Below are positions 12,964 to 20,079 of a DNA stretch of 30,078 nucleotides, piece after piece. The notes under the pieces were generated by a model. It had not been told where the DNA came from, ran no database searches, and saw nothing but the letters and a program-made list of their open reading frames with translations. Every line of letters starts with the position of its first letter. Positions within the stretch are counted from its first letter, which is position 1. The position numbers and the translations under genes are program-made. Source of the stretch: a virus. The stretch is from IMG/VR virus record IMGVR_UViG_3300046167_000259, positions 1 to 30,078 of that record; one strand, given 5' to 3'.

Positions 12964-13460
12964 CCTCCAAAATCTGCTTTATCTGATGGAGAAATATCTC
13001 CATTTGAATTTGTGTAATATTCTGGATATTTGCTTGATGCATTATCCTGCAAATAATCAATCAATCTGTTTGTAAAATTTTGAGCAGTTGTTCTCTCCTT
13101 TTCAACCAGATAATCAATATCATCTTTTGTTGCAGTTGTTGAGTTCTCTGCATTTGGTCTATAAACCCCATTATTTGAGATTCTAATTGCCAGAAATGGC
13201 AGAGCCTCAACCATTGCCCAATGCACCAAACAAGGCTTAACATAATCCTTTAAGAGATCATAATAATCTCCAGAATTGCCAATTGATCCATTTTGGATCT
13301 TGTTCTCCAGAGCCTCATAAAGATCTGATCCCAAATAATTTTGGATATGAATCTCTTGAGCAATGAAAATGTATTGAATGAAACGATCAGTATCAACATT
13401 CCCATTTGTTGCAGTAAACCTTACAAGATCATCTCTGTTTATGAATAATACTTGAGCCAT
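12951..13460 (-). CDS. Head-tail connector-like protein (DUF6712-like)
   Basis: The 169-aa protein begins M-A-Q-V-L-F-I-N-R-D-D-L and contains I-Q-Y-I-F-I-A-Q-E-I-H-I-Q-N-Y-L-G, a helix K-P-C-L-V-H-W-A-M-V-E-A-L-P-F, N-N-G-V-Y-R-P and Y-L-V-E-K-E-R. This order is typical of the DUF6712 family in Bacteroidetes phages, which by helical layout and position beside the portal resembles gp6-type head-tail connectors. It begins directly at the end of the portal remnant. Confidence 0.8.
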   Translation of the reverse strand: MAQVLFINRDDLVRFTATNGNVDTDRFIQYIFIAQEIHIQNYLGSDLYEALENKIQNGSIGNSGDYYDLLKDYVKPCLVHWAMVEALPFLAIRISNNGVYRPNAENSTTATKDDIDYLVEKERTTAQNFTNRLIDYLQDNASSKYPEYYTNSNGDISPSDKADFGGWQI

Positions 13461-13742
13461 TATCTTTTCTTTTTATAATTAGGGTTTGCATTTTTTCTGA
13501 TCCAATCTGGATGATGCCCTCCATAATCCATATCAATTGGTGGTTTTACAGAATCTTTTCTCCCAGATGGAGTTGGTTTGTAACTTTTAGGAATTGATTT
13601 CACTTGCTCTGATGATGATAATGCCTTATCCTCATAATAAGATCCATCAGTTTTTTTCTTTAATCTGTATAACTGCTCCTGCCAGTACATGAGAGCAGTT
13701 TACAGCTCCCTTAAATCTGAATAATATCGTATGCTCTTTGCC
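13460..13742 (-). pseudogene. Displaced C-terminal part of the portal protein
   Basis: An ORF from ATG 13690 codes 76 aa beginning M-Y-W-Q-E-Q-L-Y-R-L-K-K. In related phages the portal domain that starts with the K-V-R-Y-K-Y and R-x-F-C-K-x-M motifs continues through x-R-A-Y-D-I, R-F-K-G-G-V-N-C-x-H and Y-W-x-x-x-L-Y-R-L-K-K. Here all those pieces exist but in changing frames: R-Q-R-A-Y-D-I-I (13743-13720), R-F-K-G-A-V-N-C-S-H (13719-13690) and Y-W-Q-E-Q-L (from 13687). One missing and two extra bases would explain it. Whether the 76-aa piece is made as a separate protein is unknown. Confidence 0.65.
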
Positions 13743-15299
13743 TTATGTCCCAAACTTTTTATTGATGCCATCTTTGGATGCCTTTTTAATATCCTCAATA
13801 CGATAAACAACCCCATTTGCAGTTCTTTTCATCATAGCTTTGCAAAATGCTCTGCCAGTTGGTTTGTCTGGATATTTTGTTTCGTATTTGTATCTAACTT
13901 TGTAAACTGATTTATCCAGATAACTTTTTTCAGATGGGTATGATTTTACAATTCTGGAGAGCAAATTTCTTTTCTCTTTTACATGATCTTTTGCCCAATC
14001 CTCAATGCTTGAGTTGTTATCATCCTGCTCTCTGGCATCTGCCAAAACCCATTCATCTGCATCAATGATCTCTCCCTGCAAACTGGATAACAATTCCTCT
14101 GCATTTTCATCTGTTAATTCTGGTCTTTGATCAGCAAATTCCTCTTTAACTCCAGTTTCCTCCTCCTTACTTTCATCATCCATCTGATCAACATCAACAT
14201 CCATGAATTCTAATGGATTAAGAGTTTGGAAATATAGATTCAATGCAATGCCATTTTTAGCCAATACATCATCAATGGCATCAATCATTAGATCTTGATA
14301 TGGTTTTATTACCAGATTGGTAAAAAGCAGTTGAGCATTTTTGATTTCATCTGCATTAGATCCTAATCCTCCTCCCTCTGATCTGATTCCTAAAAGCAAT
14401 GGAGATGTTACCCTATGCCCTACCATGATTTTTGTTGCACATTCAGTTGATAAGTAAGAATAATGCTCTGGAGCATTGTTTAATGCAATGTTTTCAATTG
14501 TAGTTGCAGAATCCTTATCTGGATTAAATGAAACAATTACCTTATCTCCTCCAGATCCAGTTAATTTGTTTAATACATTGGATTTGATATTCTCTCTTTT
14601 TTCTTCATCTGGGATTCCATTGGCAAAATTTACAATTGATGTTCCAGAGAATCCATTAATTGTATCATTGATCAGATAATTAGCAATCTCTCCCTCAAGC
14701 ATTGCATAAGGCAATGATGCACAATAATCGGGTAATGAGTAATAATGAAATCCAGTAACGTATTTGCGAACAATTAAGATCTCATTTTCGCCACTTTTAC
14801 CATTGTTGAATGTTGGGATTCTCTTGAGTTTATCATTTGACTTATGTTCACTCCAATTAGGATGATATAAATAAGCCTCAATTTCGCCCTTATCATTGCA
14901 TTTCTCTGCTCTTAATGTTTGTCTTGGAAAATGATATGCCTTGCTTATTTTATCTCCCTTATAAACTATCTGAAATGCACCCTCTCCCAGTAGCTTGAGA
15001 TCTTGAATTACTCTCCTTAGATCAGCAGATCCAAAGATGGATCTCATTTGAGCATATTGATTTGGCTTTTTGCTTGAATTTGATGCATCCAATCCTTTGC
15101 CATAAATCTGATTAACAATGCCATTTATAACTGAATGATTTGTTGTTGATCCAACAAACCTCTCAATGATCTCTTGATAAAAATTGTTGTCCTCCCCAAA
15201 GGAAACAAAATCCTTATTTGCCTCCTCCTTTATAACTGGAGATTCATAAGCTGAAAGTTCTAAAACATGAATCTCTGATGGTTTTCTCCTCCTACTCAT
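13743..15299 (-). CDS. Portal protein (C-terminus cut short)
   Basis: The 518-aa protein has the layout of siphophage portals: N-terminal basic start, D-F-V-S-F-G-E-D-N-N-F, I-x-N-G-I-V-N-Q-I-Y-G-K-G-L near residue 60, L-L-G-E-G-A-F-Q-I-V-Y-K near 105, and H-R-V-T-S-P-L-L-L-G-I-R with Q-L-L-F-T-N-L-V-I-K-P-Y-Q-D near 300-340. After residue 440 comes an extra domain with K-S-Y-P-S-E-K-S-Y-L-D and R-A-F-C-K-A-M-M-K-R, which stops early at TAA 13745-13743. The missing rest is encoded just downstream in other frames. Portal dodecamers form the DNA channel at the capsid vertex. Confidence 0.85.
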   Translation of the reverse strand: MSRRRKPSEIHVLELSAYESPVIKEEANKDFVSFGEDNNFYQEIIERFVGSTTNHSVINGIVNQIYGKGLDASNSSKKPNQYAQMRSIFGSADLRRVIQDLKLLGEGAFQIVYKGDKISKAYHFPRQTLRAEKCNDKGEIEAYLYHPNWSEHKSNDKLKRIPTFNNGKSGENEILIVRKYVTGFHYYSLPDYCASLPYAMLEGEIANYLINDTINGFSGTSIVNFANGIPDEEKRENIKSNVLNKLTGSGGDKVIVSFNPDKDSATTIENIALNNAPEHYSYLSTECATKIMVGHRVTSPLLLGIRSEGGGLGSNADEIKNAQLLFTNLVIKPYQDLMIDAIDDVLAKNGIALNLYFQTLNPLEFMDVDVDQMDDESKEEETGVKEEFADQRPELTDENAEELLSSLQGEIIDADEWVLADAREQDDNNSSIEDWAKDHVKEKRNLLSRIVKSYPSEKSYLDKSVYKVRYKYETKYPDKPTGRAFCKAMMKRTANGVVYRIEDIKKASKDGINKKFGT

Positions 15300-15714
15300 A
15301 ATAAATAAATTCGTTATTGGTTTGAATTGATGTGTATTTGCCTTTGTTTACTGAATATTCTGCATCCTCTGGAGTTGAGTTCCAATTCCAATCAGCAGTT
15401 CCAAATTTTCTCTCAACTTGATTCCAGATCTCATAATTTGGGAATTGATCTGTACAAAAAATCATATCCTTGAATACAACCTCTGTTGGAGATGTGATTG
15501 TTAATGTGTAGAAATTATCCTCTGCAAGTCCAGTAAAAACATCATCATAAGTTTGATAATAAGATTGTGATCCAAAGGATGTTGTTGTTGCAGAGAATAT
15601 CTCTCTGTTTTCTGATTTTGATCTGATTTTAATTGTATAAGTTCTGCCAGATGTATATTCTCTGGGAATAAAACTTATCGTTTGCGTATTTGATGTATTA
15701 CTTAATTTTATCAT
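15292..15714 (-). CDS. Hypothetical virion protein, 140 aa
   Basis: An in-frame ATG at 15774 exists, but the next at 15714 is preferred: the upstream stretch codes across a terminator hairpin, and M-I-K-L-S-N-T-S-N-T-Q-T-I-S-F-I-P-R is the start I know from related proteins. All-beta product with I-R-S-K-S-E-N-R-E-I-F, then Y-Y-Q-T-Y-D-D-V-F and an M-I-F-C-T-D-Q segment near residue 100. Similar proteins lie beside portal or tail genes in flavobacterial phages; function is not known. It overlaps the portal start by 8 bases. Confidence 0.75.
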   Translation of the reverse strand: MIKLSNTSNTQTISFIPREYTSGRTYTIKIRSKSENREIFSATTTSFGSQSYYQTYDDVFTGLAEDNFYTLTITSPTEVVFKDMIFCTDQFPNYEIWNQVERKFGTADWNWNSTPEDAEYSVNKGKYTSIQTNNEFIYYE

Positions 15715-15723
15715 TCTCTTTTT

Positions 15724-15756
15724 AAAAAAAAATGGGAGATCTATTAAACCTCCCAT
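15724..15756 (-). terminator. Rho-independent terminator after tail-tube gene
   Basis: Perfect 7-bp stem ATGGGAG (15732-15738) / CTCCCAT (15750-15756) with an 11-base loop; on the - strand it is followed by nine T residues (15732-15724). It ends the transcript of the tail-tube-like gene before the portal block. Confidence 0.8.
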
Positions 15757-15819
15757 CCCCAAACAATCAATCAAACTATGAAAAGAAAAATCCCTTTTTC
15801 CTAACCTTTATTTTTTATC

Positions 15820-16365
15820 CTATGCAGGAGTTATTTGTGTTGATGATAATGCACCAGTAAATGATGTATTAGCAGTTCCATTCTCAACATGGAGAGATCC
15901 TAATGGCTCAATTGCTTGGAATGTTAAATTATATCCATTGAAATCTCCTAAACCATCTCCAGATGATATTGTTCCAGATGTTAAGGATGCTCCATTTACT
16001 CTGCCAATCATAAACAGATTGCCATTGCGATCCTCAACAAATATTTTTGGTCTATTAAAAGCCAACATTTTGATCTCTTTTAGAGTTGCAGAATCTTGTT
16101 TCTGGAGAGTAATTGTCAAATTATTTTCCATGAATGTTGTTCCTGCTGAATCATCAGATGTAATTGTTGTTTCTAATGTGTTTGATCCTTTAAGATCATA
16201 TTGAAAGATAGAATCAGCAGTTGCAGTAAATGATTCAATTTCATCAGTTGTGCTATCAAGCACAATTGCAGAAACATCTTCACTTGAAATGAAATAAGCA
16301 GTTTTCAAACCACCAATTGCATTTTTGCACCCTAATTTTCTTCCAGTTGTTAATTCACAAGCCAT
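15820..16365 (-). CDS. Putative major tail (tube) protein
   Basis: A 181-aa protein beginning M-A-C-E-L-T-T-G-R-K-L-G-C-K and G-G-L-K-T-A-Y-F-I, a start known from tail-tube-like proteins of Bacteroidetes phages. The remaining sequence is beta-rich with F-Q-Y-D-L-K-G-S-N-T-L-E-T-T-I, K-I-F-V-E-D-R-N-G-N and F-N-G-Y-N-L-T-F, fitting a tube fold. Terminators on both sides isolate it, which suits a highly expressed structural subunit. A head-decoration role cannot be excluded. Confidence 0.7.
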   Translation of the reverse strand: MACELTTGRKLGCKNAIGGLKTAYFISSEDVSAIVLDSTTDEIESFTATADSIFQYDLKGSNTLETTITSDDSAGTTFMENNLTITLQKQDSATLKEIKMLAFNRPKIFVEDRNGNLFMIGRVNGASLTSGTISSGDGLGDFNGYNLTFQAIEPLGSLHVENGTANTSFTGALSSTQITPA

Positions 16366-16381
16366 AAGTGATGAATTCTTT

Positions 16382-16414
16382 AAAAAAAAGGGAGAGTTAT
16401 TAGTTCTCCCTTTT
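16382..16414 (-). terminator. Rho-independent terminator after the major capsid gene
   Basis: Perfect 10-bp stem AAAAGGGAGA (16386-16395) / TCTCCCTTTT (16405-16414), 9-base loop; on the - strand it is followed by a run of T down to 16382. Lies 22 bases after the capsid stop, so it bounds the scaffold-capsid transcript. Confidence 0.88.
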
Positions 16415-16435
16415 ATGTGTTAATGTTTTATTCTA

Positions 16436-17386
16436 TTATGAGTAATAAGAGATCTCCTCTAATAACCCAACTTGCACTCCCATTTTGAAACGAGCCACAA
16501 ATCGTACATTTTGATCTCCTAATGTATCAGCAGTATCAATCAATCTTAGATCTGATAAATCTCCCTGCACTCCCATTCCAAAGAAAAGGTTTGATGATGT
16601 TGCACCAACCATATCATTTGAAGGTAAACCAGGAGCATTGAATACTGGAATCCCATCAAAAGTTAAAGATGCAGATCCATCATACCATGTTGATCCTTTT
16701 GCATCAACACCAGAGCCACCAACTCCATTTGCTTGGAATCCTCCTAATGCTCTAAGATATTTTTGGAATATGTTGTTAGAAACATAAATCTTTAAATCTG
16801 GATCATCTAATAATGCAGGAGTATTAGCAGAGATATTATCAACCACTTTTGCCATCTCATCAATAACATTTGATGCAGTAATTGTTGTTCCAGTAATAAC
16901 TGATCCTCCTGCTAAATCTGATGCATTTGCTCCAAAGATTGTTGTAAATCCATCAACCTCTCCAGATGTTCCATTTGTACCCTGCCAGATAACTCTCTCA
17001 ACATGAGCAGAGATCTTTGCGATGTAATGCTGAACAATGTAATCTGCAAAAGATTTTGGCAATATCTCATTTGGAACAGAATATCCCATTTCAGCAGATT
17101 GCCATGCTTGAGCAAAAGTCTTTTTACATTCAGTTTTGTTGATTTGGAATTCCTCAACTTGCAATACTCTCTCTGTTAAAGTCAATGTTCCTGCATCAGT
17201 ATAATCACAAGTTGCATCAACGATAAAATCAGAGCCAGTTGCAACCTTTTGAATAACCTCTTTGTAAGCTACATTTCCATAAATTGTAACCCCTCCATTA
17301 TCCAAAGTTTTTCCACTTATTAAACCAGCAGAGATGTATTTGTCTTTAAACTCTCCTGCATAAGTTGTTGTTAATGATGTTGCCAT
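16436..17386 (-). CDS. Major capsid protein
   Basis: A 316-aa protein directly after the scaffold-like gene. It starts M-A-T-S-L-T-T-T-Y-A-G-E, has a long middle helix area (F-A-D-Y-I-V-Q-H-Y-I-A-K-I-S-A-H-V-E-R), a beta-rich centre with D-L-K-I-Y-V-S-N-N-I-F-Q-K-Y-L-R near 200-215, and ends in R-F-V-A-R-F-K-M-G-V-Q-V-G. These are usual features of HK97-fold capsid proteins of Bacteroidetes phages (late strand with R-x-x-x-R-F-K and a Gly-Val end). The N-terminus has no long delta domain; a separate scaffold fits that. A strong terminator follows. Confidence 0.85.
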   Translation of the reverse strand: MATSLTTTYAGEFKDKYISAGLISGKTLDNGGVTIYGNVAYKEVIQKVATGSDFIVDATCDYTDAGTLTLTERVLQVEEFQINKTECKKTFAQAWQSAEMGYSVPNEILPKSFADYIVQHYIAKISAHVERVIWQGTNGTSGEVDGFTTIFGANASDLAGGSVITGTTITASNVIDEMAKVVDNISANTPALLDDPDLKIYVSNNIFQKYLRALGGFQANGVGGSGVDAKGSTWYDGSASLTFDGIPVFNAPGLPSNDMVGATSSNLFFGMGVQGDLSDLRLIDTADTLGDQNVRFVARFKMGVQVGLLEEISYYS

Positions 17387-17406
17387 ACCTTTTTATCTAA
17401 TTTTAA

Positions 17407-18030
17407 TTATGCGTTTAATTTTTGAAATATTCTATTTTGTAATGTTGGAGCAAATGCCTTGTTATAAACTGGAGCATTTTTATCAACCATTTCTGGATTG
17501 TGATGAAATGGCTCTGCTTCTAATTCAACCTTAGATAACTCCTCTTTTTTAACTTCATTTTCAGCTTTTAATTCAGCTAATATTTCAGCTTTCAATTCAG
17601 CTTTTAATTCTGATAACTTAGTTTCAATGATCTCTGATTGCTCTGCTGAAAAATGAGTTTCTTTTGTAACTGATTCAACAACTTTTTTTGGAGCAGAAAT
17701 TTCCTCTTTTGCCTCAACTTCAACTTCATCCTCTTTTGCCTCTGTTTCCTCTGGAGTTTCCTCTGGAGTTTCCTCTGCCTTTTCTTTTATCTCTGCAATA
17801 ACACCCTCCTCTGCAACAACTAAAACTTTTCCATCTGCCATTTGATATTCTCCAACTGGCAATGCAATTCTCTCCTCCTCATTAACAATGAAAACTTCTT
17901 TTCCTGCCTCTAAAGATTCAGCCTCAATGATTGTTCCATTTTCCAAAGTTTCTTGAGCCAGTTTAATTTCTGCTGATAATTCAACTCCTAAAACTTCTCT
18001 TATTTTATTTACTACATCAGTTGCTTTCAT
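17407..18030 (-). CDS. Scaffold-like protein ending in the IFxKLN motif
   Basis: The 207-aa protein lies 20 bases before the capsid gene. Residues 1-80 form a small beta domain (I-I-E-A-E-S-L-E-A-G-K-E-V-F, D-G-K-V-L-V-V-A-E-E-G-V). Residues about 85-125 are low-complexity, glutamate-rich (E-E-T-P-E-E-T-P-E-E-T-E). A long charged coiled coil follows, and the last residues are N-R-I-F-Q-K-L-N-A. High charge, coiled coil and gene position all fit an internal scaffold. Its end is the same motif found at the start of four proteins encoded at 18729-20078. I infer that this end binds the capsid protein. Confidence 0.75.
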   Translation of the reverse strand: MKATDVVNKIREVLGVELSAEIKLAQETLENGTIIEAESLEAGKEVFIVNEEERIALPVGEYQMADGKVLVVAEEGVIAEIKEKAEETPEETPEETEAKEDEVEVEAKEEISAPKKVVESVTKETHFSAEQSEIIETKLSELKAELKAEILAELKAENEVKKEELSKVELEAEPFHHNPEMVDKNAPVYNKAFAPTLQNRIFQKLNA

Positions 18031-18049
18031 GAAATGATATTTTTTCCTC

Positions 18050-18081
18050 TATTTACTAATACAACAAAAATTGATCTTGTT
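18050..18081 (-). promoter_or_regulatory. 32-bp late-promoter-like element, copy 3 (scaffold-capsid)
   Basis: On the - strand the element reads AACAAGATCAATTTTT followed by GTTGTATTAGTAAATA. The second half matches 16 of 16 bases in the copy at 28248-28279 and 15 of 16 in that at 21030-21061. It lies 20 bases before the scaffold ATG, with GAGG in between as a possible ribosome site. Confidence 0.65.
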
Positions 18082-18104
18082 TGCACTTTTTATTAACAAT
18101 GTTA

Positions 18105-18248
18105 TTATGCTTGGTTTTTTCCTATGCCTTGAGCATGGAGAGTTCCATCACAACATTTGGTTGAATATTTTCCATCTTTGCATAAACATCCCCTTTTGGA
18201 ATTCTTTGGAGATGTTCTGGATGGATTTGTAAACTTTCCTTTTTTCAT
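18105..18248 (-). CDS. 47-aa cysteine-rich peptide of head region
   Basis: ATG 18248-18246 overlaps the TAA of the gene before (TAATG); stop TAA 18107-18105. The product is very basic at the start (M-K-K-G-K-F-T-N-P-S-R-T-S-P-K), then R-G-C-L-C-K-D-G-K-Y-S, K-C-C-D-G and A-Q-G-I-G. I recall the C-L-C ... C-C-D-G ... A-Q-G-I-G pattern from other Bacteroidetes phage genomes, as a short gene or as a tail on structural proteins. The four cysteines could bind zinc or form disulfides in the virion. Function unknown. Confidence 0.65.
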   Translation of the reverse strand: MKKGKFTNPSRTSPKNSKRGCLCKDGKYSTKCCDGTLHAQGIGKNQA

Positions 18249-18724
18249 TATGATGGGCATGATATTGTTGCAGTCCAACTATTATTTGGCAATGGAGAAT
18301 AAACCCTTAATTGAGCAGTTGATGTTGCAGATGATTTTGTGAATGATGCAGATCCAGATCCAACCCCTTGAATTGTTTCAGATGGTAAACCTAAATTTGC
18401 CAATGCTTGATCCAGATCAGATTGAGCAGTTGATCCTCCTCTGTAACCAGTATCAATAACTTTTGCTCCATCAAACCATAATTCAAACTTATCTGGAACA
18501 TTTTGAGCATTAAAAGTTAATGTTACAGATCCAGTATTTGATCCGAGTTCTATGTTGTGATATGATGGGAATGCAACTCCTCCAGAATATGATGCCTCAA
18601 CACCACAATCAACTTGTTCCACTAAACAATCTGGAGCAGATTCATTCTGGATTGAATGCTTATTATCTACATCCCCCCAATTGCTTGAGCAATAAACTTT
18701 TCCCCAATCAGATGTATTTGCCAT
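18248..18724 (-). CDS. Putative virion or decoration protein, 158 aa
   Basis: A beta-rich protein: W-G-K-V-Y-C-S-S-N-W-G-D-V near the start, C-L-V-E-Q-V-D-C, G-S-V-T-L-T-F-N-A-Q-N-V-P-D-K-F-E-L-W-F-D-G-A-K-V near residues 72-96, and a C-terminal domain S-A-S-F-T-K-S-S-A with R-V-Y-S-P-L-P. The central VTLTF / PDKFE-x-W-F-x-G part resembles a jelly-roll-like binding domain. It lacks the IFxKLN start of the four genes before it, so it is probably on the outside of the head or a fibre. Assignment by position only. Confidence 0.6.
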   Translation of the reverse strand: MANTSDWGKVYCSSNWGDVDNKHSIQNESAPDCLVEQVDCGVEASYSGGVAFPSYHNIELGSNTGSVTLTFNAQNVPDKFELWFDGAKVIDTGYRGGSTAQSDLDQALANLGLPSETIQGVGSGSASFTKSSATSTAQLRVYSPLPNNSWTATISCPS

Positions 18725-18728
18725 TAGA

Positions 18729-19046
18729 TTATATTGAGTTTAAACCTTTAACTAATTTTTCAATTTCTGTTATATTTTTTAATATTTGATTTTCCTGCTT
18801 TTGTATAATTTTTAATACATCAGATGCTCCTAATTCTATTGCTAAGTTTTTTGTTCTCTCAATTTTTTTTAATAAAGTTTTATTTAATTTTAGCGATTTT
18901 TCAGCTTGAGGAATTGCCTTGTATATCATATCAATCACAGAAATAGCACCTTGATTTGCTTGTTTCATTTCGCTTTTGATATCTTCAACCAAACCAAATT
19001 CAACTCTCTCTGGATGTGCGTTTAATTTTTCAAATATTTTTCTCAT
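18729..19046 (-). CDS. IFxKLN-motif small protein D (coiled coil), 105 aa
   Basis: Starts M-R-K-I-F-E-K-L-N-A-H-P-E-R-V-E-F, the shared motif of the head block, and is otherwise wholly helical: A-I-P-Q-A-E-K-S-L-K-L-N-K-T-L-L-K-K-I-E-R and a second long helix to the end. The body resembles that of 19366-19725 in style, with lysine-rich coiled coil. Probably loaded in the prohead together with the scaffold. No enzyme motif. Confidence 0.72.
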   Translation of the reverse strand: MRKIFEKLNAHPERVEFGLVEDIKSEMKQANQGAISVIDMIYKAIPQAEKSLKLNKTLLKKIERTKNLAIELGASDVLKIIQKQENQILKNITEIEKLVKGLNSI

Positions 19047-19050
19047 TGTA

Positions 19051-19362
19051 TTATCTTTTTATTGGTATGCAGTTTGGAACAAGTTTTCCATTTTTCATTT
19101 TCATGCCATATTGCTCATATCCTTTTGAGCATGGCTTTTTTAAATTATGTTGTTCACATGGCATAAACCATGTTTTACCCTCAAACTCATGCTCATGATA
19201 TTTATCACATCCCAGATCCTCTGCAACTGCAATTGCCATCTCTTTTGTTGCATAAGCCAATCTCCCATCAATAACTGCCATGTTATCATCAATCACTTTG
19301 TTTTCTAAAACAACCTCATTTGAATCTGCATTTAGCTTTGCGAATATTTTCTTATTGCCCAT
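19051..19362 (-). CDS. IFxKLN-motif small protein C, 103 aa
   Basis: Starts M-G-N-K-K-I-F-A-K-L-N-A-D-S-N-E-V-V-L. After it come D-G-R-L-A-Y-A-T-K-E-M-A-I-A-V-A-E-D-L-G, E-G-K-T-W-F-M-P-C, and a C-terminal C-S-K-G-Y-E-Q-Y-G-M-K-M-K-N-G and V-P-N-C-I-P-I-K. The GMKMKxGKxVPNCIP end is a pattern I know from head genes of many phages, where it occurs as a small separate domain. Three cysteines at conserved-looking places may bind a metal. It lies 4 bases before the gene for protein D. Confidence 0.75.
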   Translation of the reverse strand: MGNKKIFAKLNADSNEVVLENKVIDDNMAVIDGRLAYATKEMAIAVAEDLGCDKYHEHEFEGKTWFMPCEQHNLKKPCSKGYEQYGMKMKNGKLVPNCIPIKR

Positions 19363-19365
19363 CTT

Positions 19366-19725
19366 TTATAAAATTTTTGAGATTTCTTTTTGTTTCTCTT
19401 TTACATTAGATATTGCACTCAATAAGATCTTTTTTATCTCTTGAAATTGTTGATATTGTTTTGATGATCTGAAATCAACTCCAATCTCCTCTGCTTTTGA
19501 TCCAAATTCATCCATGAGTTTTTCTGCATCTTGCAGGATATTATACAATGAAACTGAATAAGCATCAGCAGATGATTTTGCTTTATTTATTCCAATTCTG
19601 TATTCTGATCTATATTCTGAAAATGCTTTATCAAACTGATTTTTAAATCCTACAAAATCATATTTTGACAACTCAACTCTCTCTGGATCTTTATTAAGTT
19701 TGGTAAAAATGTTTTTTAATGCCAT
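19366..19725 (-). CDS. IFxKLN-motif small protein B (coiled coil), 119 aa
   Basis: Starts M-A-L-K-N-I-F-T-K-L-N-K-D-P-E-R-V-E-L-S, the fullest form of the motif. The remainder is helical: F-K-N-Q-F-D-K-A-F-S-E-Y-R-S-E-Y and I-L-Q-D-A-E-K-L-M-D-E-F-G-S-K-A-E-E-I. Protein D aligns with it both in the motif and in the pattern N-I-L-Q-D-A-E-K / A-I-P-Q-A-E-K-S, so they are probably paralogues. Overlaps the start of gene A by one base. Confidence 0.75.
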   Translation of the reverse strand: MALKNIFTKLNKDPERVELSKYDFVGFKNQFDKAFSEYRSEYRIGINKAKSSADAYSVSLYNILQDAEKLMDEFGSKAEEIGVDFRSSKQYQQFQEIKKILLSAISNVKEKQKEISKIL

Positions 19726-20078
19726 TATTCTATTATTTTAAGTTCTTTTAGTTTTGATTCACTCCATCTCTTTCCTGCTTTGCCTCCCCATAATAAGAAT
19801 GAGATTGTTCCACAAGCATTGGAATCTGATTCATCATAATATTCTTCTGCTCTGGAGAGATATGAATACATTCTTTTGATTGTTTTTACTGATATTGCCT
19901 CTTTTTGTGCTAATTGCTTTGCTCTAACTTTGCCAGTTTGAGTTGCACATTTATTCCCATTTTTCTCATTCAGATCAATCCCTCTTTTTGCATTGTTAGA
20001 AACTGCATCTGGATAATCCTTGTATGATTCCAACTCAACAACATTCAGTTTTTGATATATTTTTTTGAGATTAATCAT
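19725..20078 (-). CDS. IFxKLN-motif small protein A, 117 aa
   Basis: Starts M-I-N-L-K-K-I-Y-Q-K-L-N-V-V-E-L-E-S-Y, with Y for F. The body is a domain seen repeatedly in phage head genes: Y-P-D-A-V-S-N-N-A-K-R-G-I-D, C-A-T-Q-T-G-K-V-R-A-K-Q-L-A, I-S-V-K-T-I-K-R-M-Y-S-Y-L, then C-G-T-I-S-F-L-L-W-G-G-K-A-G and W-S-E-S-K-L-K. In other phages this domain is often fused to proteases or head proteins. I know no function. It starts 1 base after the prohead protease stop. Confidence 0.78.
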   Translation of the reverse strand: MINLKKIYQKLNVVELESYKDYPDAVSNNAKRGIDLNEKNGNKCATQTGKVRAKQLAQKEAISVKTIKRMYSYLSRAEEYYDESDSNACGTISFLLWGGKAGKRWSESKLKELKIIE

Positions 20079-20079
20079 C

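Noticed and set aside
14476-14679. + strand ORF of 67 aa
   Set aside because: Antisense shadow inside the portal gene with no promoter or supporting context.
15715-15774. N-terminal extension of the 140-aa protein to 15774
   Set aside because: It would translate through a perfect terminator hairpin and T9 tract; the start at 15714 matches the expected M-I-K-L family start.
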